Positions 1 to 7,848 of a stretch of DNA of 64,000 nt are shown piece after piece. The stretch lies in the NCBI GenBank assembly GCA_937135955.1, contig CAKZOB010000019.1, positions 1-64,000 of the forward strand, written 5' to 3'. The first letter of the stretch is position 1. Each line of letters begins with the position of its first letter. Origin of the DNA: an uncultured Anaerolineales bacterium (GTDB lineage Bacteria > Chloroflexota > Anaerolineae > Aggregatilineales > Aggregatilineaceae). Below the pieces are notes generated by a model. The model did no database searches and was not told where the DNA came from. It worked only from the letters and a program-made list of their open reading frames with translations. A program made the translations under genes and the position numbers.

Positions 1-90
1 GGCCCGGACGGGGCCGCCAGGCGCTAACGTGGCCGGTTGCGGCGTGCGTAGCCTGGGAAGCTCCCCGCTTTAGCGGGGAGAGCCGTCACT
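1..90 (+). mobile_element. Probable right end of an IS200/IS605-type element (omegaRNA-like 3' hairpin)
   Basis: The segment ends in a perfect 8-bp stem with a TTTA loop (CTCCCCGC at 61-68, GCGGGGAG at 73-80). It is preceded by TGGGAAG and followed within a few bases by GTCAC. This arrangement matches the 3' ends of many IS200/IS605 TnpB-only elements, where the hairpin is both the transposition end and the end of the omegaRNA scaffold. Any tnpB would lie upstream, outside the window. The stem lacks a T-run on either strand, so an ordinary terminator for the gene at 129 is less likely. The assignment rests on remembered family resemblance only. Confidence 0.4.
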
Positions 91-128
91 GGGTTTGTCT
101 CAGGACAAGAATCTGTCAGATGGCGCTT

Positions 129-863
129 TCAGAGCTTCAGGGCGTACTCGGCGATGATCTCTTCGTGTGTAGCGTGCAACAACTCGGCCCGATGAGCCTT
201 TTCGTCGAGCGCATAGATGGTAAGGCGGACTCTCTCCACGCGCAATGGCAGGGGGGCTGCCTGCCGGAAGGGCGTCAGCGCGGCGACCAGGGGCGCTACA
301 GGTTGCCGTCCCCAGTAGCCCAACGTCACATGAGGCACAAACGGCCAGCGTCGCGACGGACGGGCGCGCGAGGGCAAGGCCCGCCGTAGACCTGTCCGCA
401 GTGCGCGCAGACAGCCGGTGTCGTCCTGTACCTCAGCGAACAGCACATTGGGAAAGGCGTTCAGCGGGCCAATACCTACCTCGAAAGCATCCGTCGCCTG
501 TACCAGCGACCGCGCCCTTTCGGCCAGCCTATCGAGATCGCGCCGCCGCCAGATACGCGGCAGGGGCAACCAGGGCAGCGGATTGACCCGCCCCACGATG
601 TGCAGGGTGATATGCAGGTGTTGTGCTGGCTGTGGCGCATAGGCCAGCCAGGAAGCCAGCGCCTGCTGCCAGCCCTGGAGTTGCTTGCGCACAGCCGGAT
701 CGTCCAGGGGGATGAGAAAGGCTACGATCGGGAACTGCAGCCAGCGTCGCCAGCCGCGCCGTTCCTCGGCCAGGCTATCCTCCGTCCAGCGCAGATGGCA
801 GAAGCGCTCCCAGATGGCCAGATAGGAATTGGCGTTGGCTGCCTGTGCACCGATGTTGCTCAT
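129..863 (-). CDS. 2H phosphoesterase superfamily protein (2'-5' RNA ligase-like)
   Basis: A 244-residue protein with the two HxTx motifs that define the 2H phosphoesterase fold: HIT at about residues 84-86 and HVT at about 178-180, each followed by a short hydrophobic strand. Family members open or close 2',3'-cyclic phosphodiester bonds in RNA or nucleotides; the substrate here cannot be told from sequence. The ATG at 863 was chosen because it overlaps the stop of the upstream galactokinase-like gene (ATGA), indicating translational coupling. A longer reading to 1070 would run in antisense frame through that gene and has GC-rich low-complexity translation. The presence of the fold is well supported; the role is unknown. 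Confidence 0.75.
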   Translation of the reverse strand: MSNIGAQAANANSYLAIWERFCHLRWTEDSLAEERRGWRRWLQFPIVAFLIPLDDPAVRKQLQGWQQALASWLAYAPQPAQHLHITLHIVGRVNPLPWLPLPRIWRRRDLDRLAERARSLVQATDAFEVGIGPLNAFPNVLFAEVQDDTGCLRALRTGLRRALPSRARPSRRWPFVPHVTLGYWGRQPVAPLVAALTPFRQAAPLPLRVERVRLTIYALDEKAHRAELLHATHEEIIAEYALKL

Positions 864-2077
864 CGTTGCTCCCACACTCCTGCGCCCGCCGAAGGCGGCG
901 TGACAAAGAATGCCCCCTGGCGACCTGTCAGGCGCTGATACGTCTCCGCCGCGCCCGCCAGGAAGTCCCGCACCTGCGCCGTGTCCACCAGTGCGACCAC
1001 CGCGCCCGCCTCGCCCCCACCGCTGTAACGCGCGCCGTAACAACCGGGCTGCGTCGTCGCCGCCGTCCACATGGCATCCAGCGCGGGCGAACTGCTGCCG
1101 TAATCATCGCGGGCGCTGAAATAGGACTCGTTCATCAGCGTTCCCATCGCGGCCAGGTCACCCCGCCGCAAGGCCTCGGCGGCGCGCTCAACGCGGGCGA
1201 TCTCGCCCACTACATGTCGGGCGCGGCGGTATTGCGTTTCGGTCAGCGCGTGCCGGTGTGCTTCGAGTTGTTCGGGCGTCACGTCGCGCAGAGTGCGCAC
1301 GGCGGGATCGCGCTCACCGATCAGGCGGGCGGCTTCGTGCGCGTCGCGAGCGCGGCTGCCATAGCCGGAGCCGGTCAGCGCGCGGCGTGTGTTGGTGTCG
1401 CAGATCACCGCCGTTCCCCCGGACGGAAAGGGGATATGCTCATGGCGCAGGCTACGGCAATCGAGCCACAGCGCGTGTCCCTGGCGTGCCTGCAGGATGG
1501 TGTACTGATCCTGGATGCCAATTCCCAGTCCCAGGTAGCCGCGCTCTGCTTCCAACGTCACCTGGGCCAGATCATCCGCCCCCAGCGACCAGCCGCCCAG
1601 CGCCGCCCAGGTCACCGCGAAAGCCACTTCCACCGCCGCAGAAGACCCCAACCCCGCGCCGATGGGCAGATCGCCCGCAAAGACTACCCGCAGCTCCATC
1701 GCCTTTAGAGCGCGCTGACACAAGGCCCACATCACGCCAGCGGGGTAATGGGCCCAGCCCGGCAAAGGGTTGCCTGTCACGTCGAGCCGCGCCTCCAGCG
1801 CCTCCGGCGTGTGCGCAAGGGTGACGTTCGCCCCCAGATCGAGCGCGTGCAGCGTGCTGAGTGAGTCTGTGCCTGGGGCGGCCACCAGCCAGATGCCGCG
1901 CTCCAGCGCGATGGTGATCACCAGGCCACCGTGCATGTCCACGTGTCCGCCGAGCAGGTTGACCCGCCCTGGCGCGCGCACCATCAATGATGGCGTATCG
2001 CCCGGCCACAAACGCGCAAAGGCCGTCAGTGCTCTTTGCCGCGGCGCAGAGACAGGCTGATCGGGCATGTCACTCAT
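860..2077 (-). CDS. Galactokinase-like GHMP sugar kinase
   Basis: About 405 residues, the usual galactokinase length. The N-terminal signature reads GRVNLLGGHVDMHGG (about residues 37-51), the ATP-binding GHMP motif GAGLGSSAA lies near residue 150, and GIQDQY supplies the probable catalytic Asp. In galactokinases the first motif reads GEHTD and its Glu contacts the sugar; here it is Gly, so the substrate may not be galactose. ATG codons at 2077 and 2068 are both possible: 2077 overlaps the end of the upstream gene by 8 bases, 2068 follows it by one base. An ATG at 2098 lies further inside the upstream gene and looks less likely. Cytoplasmic sugar phosphorylation is inferred from the family. 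Confidence 0.75.
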   Translation of the reverse strand: MSDMPDQPVSAPRQRALTAFARLWPGDTPSLMVRAPGRVNLLGGHVDMHGGLVITIALERGIWLVAAPGTDSLSTLHALDLGANVTLAHTPEALEARLDVTGNPLPGWAHYPAGVMWALCQRALKAMELRVVFAGDLPIGAGLGSSAAVEVAFAVTWAALGGWSLGADDLAQVTLEAERGYLGLGIGIQDQYTILQARQGHALWLDCRSLRHEHIPFPSGGTAVICDTNTRRALTGSGYGSRARDAHEAARLIGERDPAVRTLRDVTPEQLEAHRHALTETQYRRARHVVGEIARVERAAEALRRGDLAAMGTLMNESYFSARDDYGSSSPALDAMWTAATTQPGCYGARYSGGGEAGAVVALVDTAQVRDFLAGAAETYQRLTGRQGAFFVTPPSAGAGVWEQR

Positions 2078-3764
2078 CGAAATCCGCCGCGATGCCATGT
2101 TCTTGCAAGGCAGAAAGTAACGCCTTTTCCTGTCCCTCGCGCACGATCACAGCATTAGGGCCAAGCCGTGCCCCCATAAAACGGCGCAGTTCGGGAGTGT
2201 CGTAGAGCGTCTGCAACAGATCGGGTTTGTTGGTGCGCAAGATCACCGCCCGCTCCAACCAGACCTCTGCATCCCTGCTATGCTCCCACTGATCGAGCAT
2301 CTGCAAGACACTGGGAGGCACACGGTCGTTGGTCGTCCGGCGCAAGAAAGCGCGGATGGCGCTGACCGGCACGTCCTGTTCGGCGGCACGGCGTAGACCA
2401 ACAGCGCTAAACCGGTAACGATAGGGATCGCCTGCCGTCTCCCATTCGGTGATGCGCGCCAGTTGGAAGCGCTCATACCGGCTGAGCGTGCGCGGAGCCA
2501 GCGCTGTGCCATCCGGCTGCAGGGTAAGGGGCGGGCGTTCTTCGGGCGGGTCGGGCCAGTCGGCGCTGCCGCATAGGGCGCGTCCGTAGGGCGTCAGGCG
2601 ACACAGAGCACCGCCATCGCCTAGGTCGGTCAGCCCCAGCCAGTGCATTGGCCCGGTCAGGATGAAACGCAGCACTGCCCCATCCACCCGATCCCAGCTT
2701 TCGAAGCCGCGCAAATACTCGCCGCTGGTCGCATCGCGGATGTACCAGCTATCGTAGTCGCCCGCCGGGCGTTGAAAGTCCGGCTCCTCTTCTTTGACCA
2801 GCGCGATCAACTCGTCCACCGGCCACCAGCCGCCTGGCACCATCTCCAGGAAGGTGAACACAACCTGCCGGGCCAGCAGCGGGTCGTTTTGCCAACCGGT
2901 TGGCTCCGGGACCAGGCCGGGGGTATACCACAGTTCGTTGAACAGGGGCGTGCTGCGCCAGGCTTCGGCCAGGGCGCGCACCTGGCGCGGGCGGGTGTCT
3001 TCCAGCCAGCGCCGCGCCGTCGCCGGGACAGGCTTAAGCAGGCCACCTTCCTCTGCGGCCAGACCCGCGCTCAGCGCCAGGCCGACCATCAGCGCTACCG
3101 ACGCCGGATGGTGCGCCCCCAGCCAGAAGGGAGCCAGGGCCTGGCCCAGCCCTGCCAGCGCGTCATCGCTGGCGGGGACGCGCTGCACCTGCAGGTGAGC
3201 CAGCAGCGTGGTGAGGTCGTCTACCAAGGTGGTGGTGGCCGGGGTGACCTGCTGAGGTGTCAGGTCGTCGTCGGCAGACCAGGCAGGTTCTGGCTCGGCG
3301 CTCAGGTCGAAGCCGGTCTCGTGCGCGGGTAGTATGTCGGCCAGATCGGATGGCACGTAGACGAAGTACTGCACACCGCTGCGCCCCTGATCGAAGGCGA
3401 CGGCGATCAGCCCGCGATAGAACAGAGCTTCGGCGACGTTGGCCGGTTGCAGGTGCGGTTTCTCGCGTTCGCGCCCCGCCGGGCCAAACTCGCGCAGTTC
3501 GCGGATGGGGCCGAAGAGCCGGGCGAACTGCGCTTCGGGCATCTTGTGTTCGCGCGTGCCGAGCAATGTCTGCAGCACGCCGCGCTCAGCGTCGCTCAGG
3601 CGACTCCACTCGGCGGCAGCGCGGGCAGGATCGAGCATGGCGTCTGCCAGCGCCTGGGCCGCTTCGCGCTTGTCGAACGCTTCCAGGTCAACGTCCCAGC
3701 GCCGCGCAATGATCGCCAGCAAATCCGGATCGTAGTCGAGCAAGGTCGGCAACAGGGTGGGCAT
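2070..3764 (-). CDS. Helicase-associated-domain (XPB/Ssl2-like) DNA-binding protein
   Basis: A 564-residue protein without Walker motifs. Its last 150 residues resemble the helicase-associated domain found next to XPB/Ssl2-like helicases in Actinobacteria and Chloroflexota: a winged-helix-like part with YRYRFSAVGLRRA, then VILRTNKPDLLQTLYD and RLGPNAVIV near the C-terminus. The N-terminal half looks like further helical winged-helix repeats. No ATPase is encoded next to it, so it probably acts as a stand-alone nucleic-acid-binding protein; its partner is unknown. It is first in a tight minus-strand group with the galactokinase-like and 2H genes, overlapping the next gene by several bases. Confidence 0.6.
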   Translation of the reverse strand: MPTLLPTLLDYDPDLLAIIARRWDVDLEAFDKREAAQALADAMLDPARAAAEWSRLSDAERGVLQTLLGTREHKMPEAQFARLFGPIRELREFGPAGREREKPHLQPANVAEALFYRGLIAVAFDQGRSGVQYFVYVPSDLADILPAHETGFDLSAEPEPAWSADDDLTPQQVTPATTTLVDDLTTLLAHLQVQRVPASDDALAGLGQALAPFWLGAHHPASVALMVGLALSAGLAAEEGGLLKPVPATARRWLEDTRPRQVRALAEAWRSTPLFNELWYTPGLVPEPTGWQNDPLLARQVVFTFLEMVPGGWWPVDELIALVKEEEPDFQRPAGDYDSWYIRDATSGEYLRGFESWDRVDGAVLRFILTGPMHWLGLTDLGDGGALCRLTPYGRALCGSADWPDPPEERPPLTLQPDGTALAPRTLSRYERFQLARITEWETAGDPYRYRFSAVGLRRAAEQDVPVSAIRAFLRRTTNDRVPPSVLQMLDQWEHSRDAEVWLERAVILRTNKPDLLQTLYDTPELRRFMGARLGPNAVIVREGQEKALLSALQEHGIAADFDE

Positions 3765-3880
3765 GGTTCAGACCCCCGTCGGTTGAGTTCGCGACATGTG
3801 TAGCTTAGATGATCGCCGTTGTTCGGCGCAAATTCTGGCGATGTGCAGTTGCTACATGCCATGATCGCGCTCGCGCCCGC

Positions 3881-4852
3881 TCAGCCCGCGCCGACCGAGG
3901 CACCGGTCGGCAGCCCGCCAAGCGGCGTCGCCATGCGGGCCGCCCGCCGGATAGCCTGCGCGGTCACTTCGGCGGCGAATGCGCCGATCACGCTGACGTT
4001 GGCGCGTCCGGCGCTGCCCGTTGCCAGGGCGAAAATGGTATCGCCGTCTAGCATGGTGTGGGCGGGACGAATGGCGCGGGCCAGGCCGTCGTGTGCCATC
4101 TGCGCGACCTTATTGACTTCTTCTTTGCTCAGCGCGGCATTGGTCGCCACCACGCCGAGCACCGTATGCGAGGCGCTCCCCGGAGTCATGCGGGCCAGCG
4201 CAGGGAGAACGTTCAACGCGCCAGCGAAGCGCATCCCCTCCGGAGGCTGGCGCGTTCCGGCCAGGATCGTCCCATCCTCGTCCACCACGTCGCCTAGCGC
4301 ATTGACGGCAAAAAGCGCGGCCACGCGCAGGCCGTCGCCGATCTCCACAGCAGCGCTCCCCAGGCCAGACTTGCAGGCGAAGGCTGGCCCCAGCAACCGC
4401 CCCACCTGCGCACCCGCCCCCGCGCCGACGCACCCCTCGGTAACCGGCTCTGTAGAGGCCGCCTGGCAAGCCGCGTAGCCCATCGCCGCGTCGGGGCGGG
4501 CGGCGGGGCTGCCCAGGTCGAGGTCGAAGAGGATGGCGGCGGGGACAATGGGCACCACACCTACGCCTACGTTGAAGCCGATGCCGCGCTCCTCCAGCCA
4601 GCGCATGACGCCGCCCGCCGCGTCCAGGCCGTAGGCGCTGCCCCCAGCCAGCACGACCGCGTGCACATGCTCAACCATGTGCAGGGGGCGCAGCAGGTCG
4701 GTCTCGCGCGTGCCAGGCGCGCCGCCACGCTGATCCACGCCGCCGACTGTGTCCGGCGGGCAGAGGATCACTGTGCAGCCGGTCAGGCCGTCCAGGTCAT
4801 GCGCATGGCCCACGCGCAGGCCCTCGATGGCGGTCAGAGTATAGTTGTCCAT
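3881..4852 (-). CDS. P1 family peptidase (DmpA/S58, Ntn-hydrolase)
   Basis: A 323-residue protein of the DmpA/BapA/ThnT family, self-cleaving N-terminal-nucleophile hydrolases active on N-terminal residues or beta-amino peptides. Family hallmarks are the N-terminal GLRVGHA, GGSAYGLDAA, NVGVGVVPIVPAAILFDL, and the self-cleavage region SHTVLGVVATNA, in which the Thr is the likely nucleophile after autoproteolysis. The ATG at 4852 was chosen because GAGG precedes it at a proper distance; an upstream ATG at 4915 would add residues unlike the family and lies in the promoter region of the divergent coaX. There is no signal peptide, so it is probably cytoplasmic. The natural substrate is not predictable. 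Confidence 0.85.
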   Translation of the reverse strand: MDNYTLTAIEGLRVGHAHDLDGLTGCTVILCPPDTVGGVDQRGGAPGTRETDLLRPLHMVEHVHAVVLAGGSAYGLDAAGGVMRWLEERGIGFNVGVGVVPIVPAAILFDLDLGSPAARPDAAMGYAACQAASTEPVTEGCVGAGAGAQVGRLLGPAFACKSGLGSAAVEIGDGLRVAALFAVNALGDVVDEDGTILAGTRQPPEGMRFAGALNVLPALARMTPGSASHTVLGVVATNAALSKEEVNKVAQMAHDGLARAIRPAHTMLDGDTIFALATGSAGRANVSVIGAFAAEVTAQAIRRAARMATPLGGLPTGASVGAG

Positions 4853-4910
4853 CAGGATTTCCCTCGCTTTCCCACATAGACCACACAAACCCAACCATAT
4901 CGCAAGATTT

Positions 4911-4939
4911 CGCACATTTCCCGCCGCACGCCCTATAAT
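4911..4939 (+). promoter_or_regulatory. Sigma70-type promoter of coaX
   Basis: A perfect -10 box TATAAT lies at 4934-4939, with CGCACA (3 of 6 matches to TTGACA) 17 bases upstream at 4911-4916. Transcription would start about 40 bases before the coaX ATG, which has an AAGGGG ribosome-binding site. Confidence 0.6.
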
Positions 4940-4984
4940 GGGCGCGATGACTGGGGATCAGCTCGGCGCAAAGGGGTTGCGAGC

Positions 4985-5752
4985 ATGTTGTTGGCCATAG
5001 ACGTAGGCAACACCACCATTGTTTTCGGCGTACACGATGGCACCCGCTGGATACATCACTGGCGCGTGCAGACGGTGCGCGAGCGAATGCCGGACGAGTA
5101 CGCGGTGATGTTCCGCACCTTCCTCAACGAAGCGGGGCTGGACCTGGAGCAGTTCGAGCAGACGGTGCTCAGCAGTGTGGTGCCGCCCCTGACGGCGGGG
5201 TTGTGCGAGATGGTCGCCCGGCGTACCGGTTTCCCGCCGGTGGTGGTCAGTGCGCGCGTCAATACGGGTATCCGCATCAGCACCGATCACCCCGAAAGCG
5301 TGGGCAGCGACCGCATCGCCGACGCTGTGGCTGCCTATGATCGCTTCCGCAGCAATTGTATCGTAGTGGACTTCGGCACGGCGACCAGCTTCACCATTGT
5401 GCGCGAGCCGGGCGAGATGATCGGCGCGGTGATCGCCGCTGGCCTGGGCACTACCGCCGACGCGCTCGTCCGCCGCACGGCCCAGTTGCCACAGATTGAG
5501 CTGGCCCCGCCGCCGTCCATCATCGCCCGCAACACGGTTCACGCCATGCAGGCCGGCCTGGTGGTGGGTCATGTGGCCATGGTAGAAGGGCTGGTGGCGC
5601 GGATTCGGGCGGAACTGGGCCAGGCCCATACAATCGCGACAGGCGGTTATGCGACAGTGCTGGCCCCGTTGGCAACGTGCTTTGACGCCGTTGACCCCTG
5701 GCTGACGCTGGACGGCCTGCGCCTGATCGCGGAACGCAACCCGCGCCCCTAA
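4985..5752 (+). CDS. coaX: Type III pantothenate kinase
   Basis: A 255-residue ASKHA-fold kinase that phosphorylates pantothenate, the first step of CoA synthesis. Motifs in order: phosphate-binding DVGNTT near residue 6, VGSDR near residue 108, DFGTATSF (second phosphate loop and catalytic region) near residue 131, RNTVHAMQAG near 184, and the adenosine-loop TGG near 219. This type is typically insensitive to CoA feedback. It converges with coaBC with one base between the stops, so two steps of the same pathway sit back to back. The start has an AAGGGG ribosome-binding site and a good promoter upstream. Confidence 0.95.
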   Translation: MLLAIDVGNTTIVFGVHDGTRWIHHWRVQTVRERMPDEYAVMFRTFLNEAGLDLEQFEQTVLSSVVPPLTAGLCEMVARRTGFPPVVVSARVNTGIRISTDHPESVGSDRIADAVAAYDRFRSNCIVVDFGTATSFTIVREPGEMIGAVIAAGLGTTADALVRRTAQLPQIELAPPPSIIARNTVHAMQAGLVVGHVAMVEGLVARIRAELGQAHTIATGGYATVLAPLATCFDAVDPWLTLDGLRLIAERNPRP

Positions 5753-5753
5753 A

Positions 5754-7007
5754 CTATCCGCGTTTTTCCAGCAGACGGGCGACGCGGGCGATCACCTGCT
5801 CGGCGACGCGCGCCTTGCTGGCCAGTTCTAACGGCTCGACGCCTCCTTGCGCATCGAGCAGGGTCACGCGGTTGGTATCCACAGCGAAACCGGCATCTGG
5901 CGCGGTGATGTCGTTGGCGACGATCAGGTCTAGCCCCTTGCGCTGTAGTTTCTCCTGCGCGTTGCGCAACAGGTCTTCGCTCTCGGCGGCAAAGCCCACC
6001 ACGACGCGCGGCCAGCCGGTGCGGGCGCGCTGATCGCGCACCTCGCTGAGGATGTCCGGCGTGCGGACGAGCGTCAGCGTCCGTGTCTTGGCGGTTTGGT
6101 CTGTCTTCTTGAGCTTGTGCGCAGCAACTGCGGAGGGCCGGTAGTCGGCCACCGCCGCCGCCATCAGCAGGGCGTCCGCGCCGCTGAGATGTTGCAGCAC
6201 GGCGTCGAGCATCTGCGCGGCGGTCTCGACGACAACAAAAGTTGCTCCGACTGGCACAGGCAGTACGCTCACTGTGCTGATCAGCGTCACGTCTGCGCCA
6301 GCGTCCAGCGCGGCCTGGGCCAGGGCATAGCCTTGTTTGCCGCTAGAGCGGTTGGCGAGCACGCGCACCGGGTCGAGCGGTTCGCGCGTCCCCCCGGCGG
6401 TGACTATCACGCGCTGCCCGGCCAGCGCGCCCCCGCGCCCCAGCGCCCGCCGGATGTGCCCCATGAGCGTATGCGTTTCCGGCAGGCGACCCTTGCCGAT
6501 CAGCCCTGACGCAAAGCGCCCCTCCTCCGGCTCGATCACGATCACACCGCGCGCTCGCAGAGTCGCCAGATTGTCCTGGGTAGCCGGGTGCGCGTACATG
6601 CCGCCGTCCATCGCGGGCGCGATCAGCACAGGGCAACGCGCCGCCAGCGCGGTCACGGCGAGCAGGTCGTCGGCCAGGCCATGCGCCAGGCGGGCGATGG
6701 TGTGCGCGGTAATCGGCGCGATGACCAGCAGGTCGGCCCCTTCGCCCAGTCCTACGTGAGCAATGTGCGTCGGCAGGGCACCGGCGTCGGTGGCCCACAT
6801 GGTGGTATAGACGGGTCGTCCGGTGACCGAGGCGAAGGTCAGCGGCGCGACGAAGCGCTGTGCAGAGGCGGTCATGATCACGTCCACCAGCGCCCCGGCC
6901 TGAGTGAGTTTGCTCGCCAGATCAACAGCTTTGTAGATGGCAATGCTGCCCGTCACGCCCAGGATGATGCGCCTGTTGTGCAGCACGGTGATCGGTTCAG
7001 AGGACAT
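5754..7007 (-). CDS. coaBC: Bifunctional phosphopantothenoylcysteine decarboxylase / phosphopantothenate-cysteine ligase
   Basis: A 417-residue CoaBC: an N-terminal FMN-binding CoaC half (ILGVTGSIAIYKAVDL, then APITAHTIARLAHG) and a C-terminal CoaB half beginning with VIVTAGGTREPLDPVR and containing SSGKQGYALA and VGFAAES. It makes phosphopantothenoylcysteine and decarboxylates it to phosphopantetheine. Two CoaC active-site motifs differ from the textbook forms: PAMDGGMY in place of PxMNxxMW, and ASGLIGKGR in place of ACGxxGxGR (Cys to Ser). The ATG at 7007 was chosen because the CoaC fold begins directly after it; an upstream ATG at 7061 adds an unconserved tail. Product assignment is firm; the effect of the substitutions is open. 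Confidence 0.93.
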   Translation of the reverse strand: MSSEPITVLHNRRIILGVTGSIAIYKAVDLASKLTQAGALVDVIMTASAQRFVAPLTFASVTGRPVYTTMWATDAGALPTHIAHVGLGEGADLLVIAPITAHTIARLAHGLADDLLAVTALAARCPVLIAPAMDGGMYAHPATQDNLATLRARGVIVIEPEEGRFASGLIGKGRLPETHTLMGHIRRALGRGGALAGQRVIVTAGGTREPLDPVRVLANRSSGKQGYALAQAALDAGADVTLISTVSVLPVPVGATFVVVETAAQMLDAVLQHLSGADALLMAAAVADYRPSAVAAHKLKKTDQTAKTRTLTLVRTPDILSEVRDQRARTGWPRVVVGFAAESEDLLRNAQEKLQRKGLDLIVANDITAPDAGFAVDTNRVTLLDAQGGVEPLELASKARVAEQVIARVARLLEKRG

Positions 7008-7085
7008 GGGGTTGTGCCTTATGAGTAGTTCAGCCTCGTAAATAAGCCCATATAATTTCACAGGACTGAAAATTTTTCGCTCACG

Positions 7086-7332
7086 TCACTCAATGTAGAA
7101 GTGAGAGTGTAACTCATCTTCAGGGACACAGGGGGAGATCTGGCGCAGAATGGCACGCAAGGTCCCCGTGCTTAGTGGTTGATTTCCGTGCATAGGGGCT
7201 GTGGTGTAGCACGATTGATCGGGCAAGACCCTCTTCAGACGATAATGGCTTCCTTTGACTCGTGTCACTATGAAACCCAATCTTCCAAGAGGCGATTACC
7301 TGAGCGCCCGAAAGTCTACGCAGTCTGGGCAT
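7086..7332 (-). pseudogene. hicA: hicA-type mRNA interferase toxin, frameshifted
   Basis: Two reading frames together make one HicA. The first starts at the ATG at 7332, overlapping the hicB end by 17 bases, and reads MPRLRRLSGAQVIA. The second, from about 7290 downward, reads LGFIVTRVKGSHYRLKR, then MHGNQPLSTGTLRAILRQ, and ends at 7086. GSH holds the catalytic His of this dsRBD-like toxin. The shift falls at about 7283-7295, where a full HicA would need two more bases, plausibly one in each of two short homopolymers. This is either a real inactivating lesion or a sequencing error. HicA cleaves mRNA during stress and is neutralised by HicB. Confidence 0.75.
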
Positions 7333-7564
7333 CCGCCGGCATCTCCATCGTGAGCACGATGCGCGGGTTGGGCGCAAGGCCCAGTTCCCCAGCATCAACC
7401 AGGCACAGCGCCAAAGCCTCGCGCAGGTTGTCGAGCAGCATTTCGAATGTTGTCCCGTCGGTCACCAACCCCAGCCTGTCGTTCGTCGCCACATAGACAG
7501 TGCCGTATTCTTCATCGTAGGTGACCTCGACCTTGATCTCCAGGGTATCGGGAGCTGTGCTCAT
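7316..7564 (-). CDS. hicB: HicB-like antitoxin
   Basis: An 82-residue acidic protein of the HicB/DUF1902-like partial RNase-H fold: an initial strand IKVEVTYDEEYGTVYVATND, then LGLVTDGTTFEMLLDNLREALALCL. It would bind and neutralise the HicA toxin and, in many systems, repress its own operon. It precedes the toxin gene and overlaps it, the reverse order of the classical hicA-hicB pair but common for this subgroup. The ATG at 7564 has GAGGAA at good spacing and a TATAAT box about 33 bases upstream. The gene is intact while its partner is frameshifted. Confidence 0.75.
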   Translation of the reverse strand: MSTAPDTLEIKVEVTYDEEYGTVYVATNDRLGLVTDGTTFEMLLDNLREALALCLVDAGELGLAPNPRIVLTMEMPADAQTA

Positions 7565-7596
7565 CGGATTCCTCGTTTCTCGCAGCTTCGCCCCTG

Positions 7597-7602
7597 ATTA
7601 TA
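7597..7602 (-). promoter_or_regulatory. -10 box of the hicBA promoter
   Basis: A perfect TATAAT on the minus strand about 33 bases before hicB. No convincing -35 box is seen at 16-18 bases (best TTCGGC), so the promoter may be weak or autoregulated. Confidence 0.45.
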
Positions 7603-7640
7603 GCTCATTGCCGCCAATCGCCGAAGGTCATCTGTGCTGA

Positions 7641-7770
7641 GGGTGCGTGCAAAATGTGACAGGCAATTTGTAGCAGTCTGCTGCTCCTCATCCCTCTATC
7701 CCCCTCTCCCTCGCGACTGCGTCGCGGGACTCGGGCACAGCAAAGTTGCTGACAACCTTTGCACGCACCC
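7641..7770. repeat. MITE-like element, family A (130 bp)
   Basis: A non-coding element bounded by perfect 13-bp terminal inverted repeats, GGGTGCGTGCAAA at 7641-7653 and its complement at 7758-7770. The interior has the words CAGGCAATTTG, CAGTCTGCTGC and CCCTCTCCCTCGCGACTGCGTCGCGGG, which recur at 18961-19314 and 56153-56358. Flanking octamers TGTGCTGA and TGTGCCAA could be a decayed target duplication. Together with the hairpin at 7792 it fills the gap between hicB and etfA; no gene is seen there. Confidence 0.7.
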
Positions 7771-7791
7771 TGTGCCAACCACTGCGAACAA

Positions 7792-7822
7792 CACAGGTCT
7801 CTCAACAGCGGAGAGACCTGTG
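7792..7822 (-). terminator. Rho-independent terminator of etfA
   Basis: A perfect 12-bp stem (CACAGGTCTCTC / GAGAGACCTGTG) with a 7-base loop, followed on the minus strand by TTGTT. It lies 26 bases beyond the etfA stop. Confidence 0.7.
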
Positions 7823-7848
7823 CCACATTCAACTTCTGGTCAGCGTTT

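Noticed and set aside
61-80. Hairpin as a rho-independent terminator of the 2H phosphoesterase gene
   Set aside because: There is no T-run on the minus strand after the stem, and the flanks fit an IS end better.
7021-7080. Promoter-like TATAAT at 7051-7056 on the plus strand
   Set aside because: No plus-strand gene follows; the nearest downstream genes (hicA, hicB) are on the minus strand.
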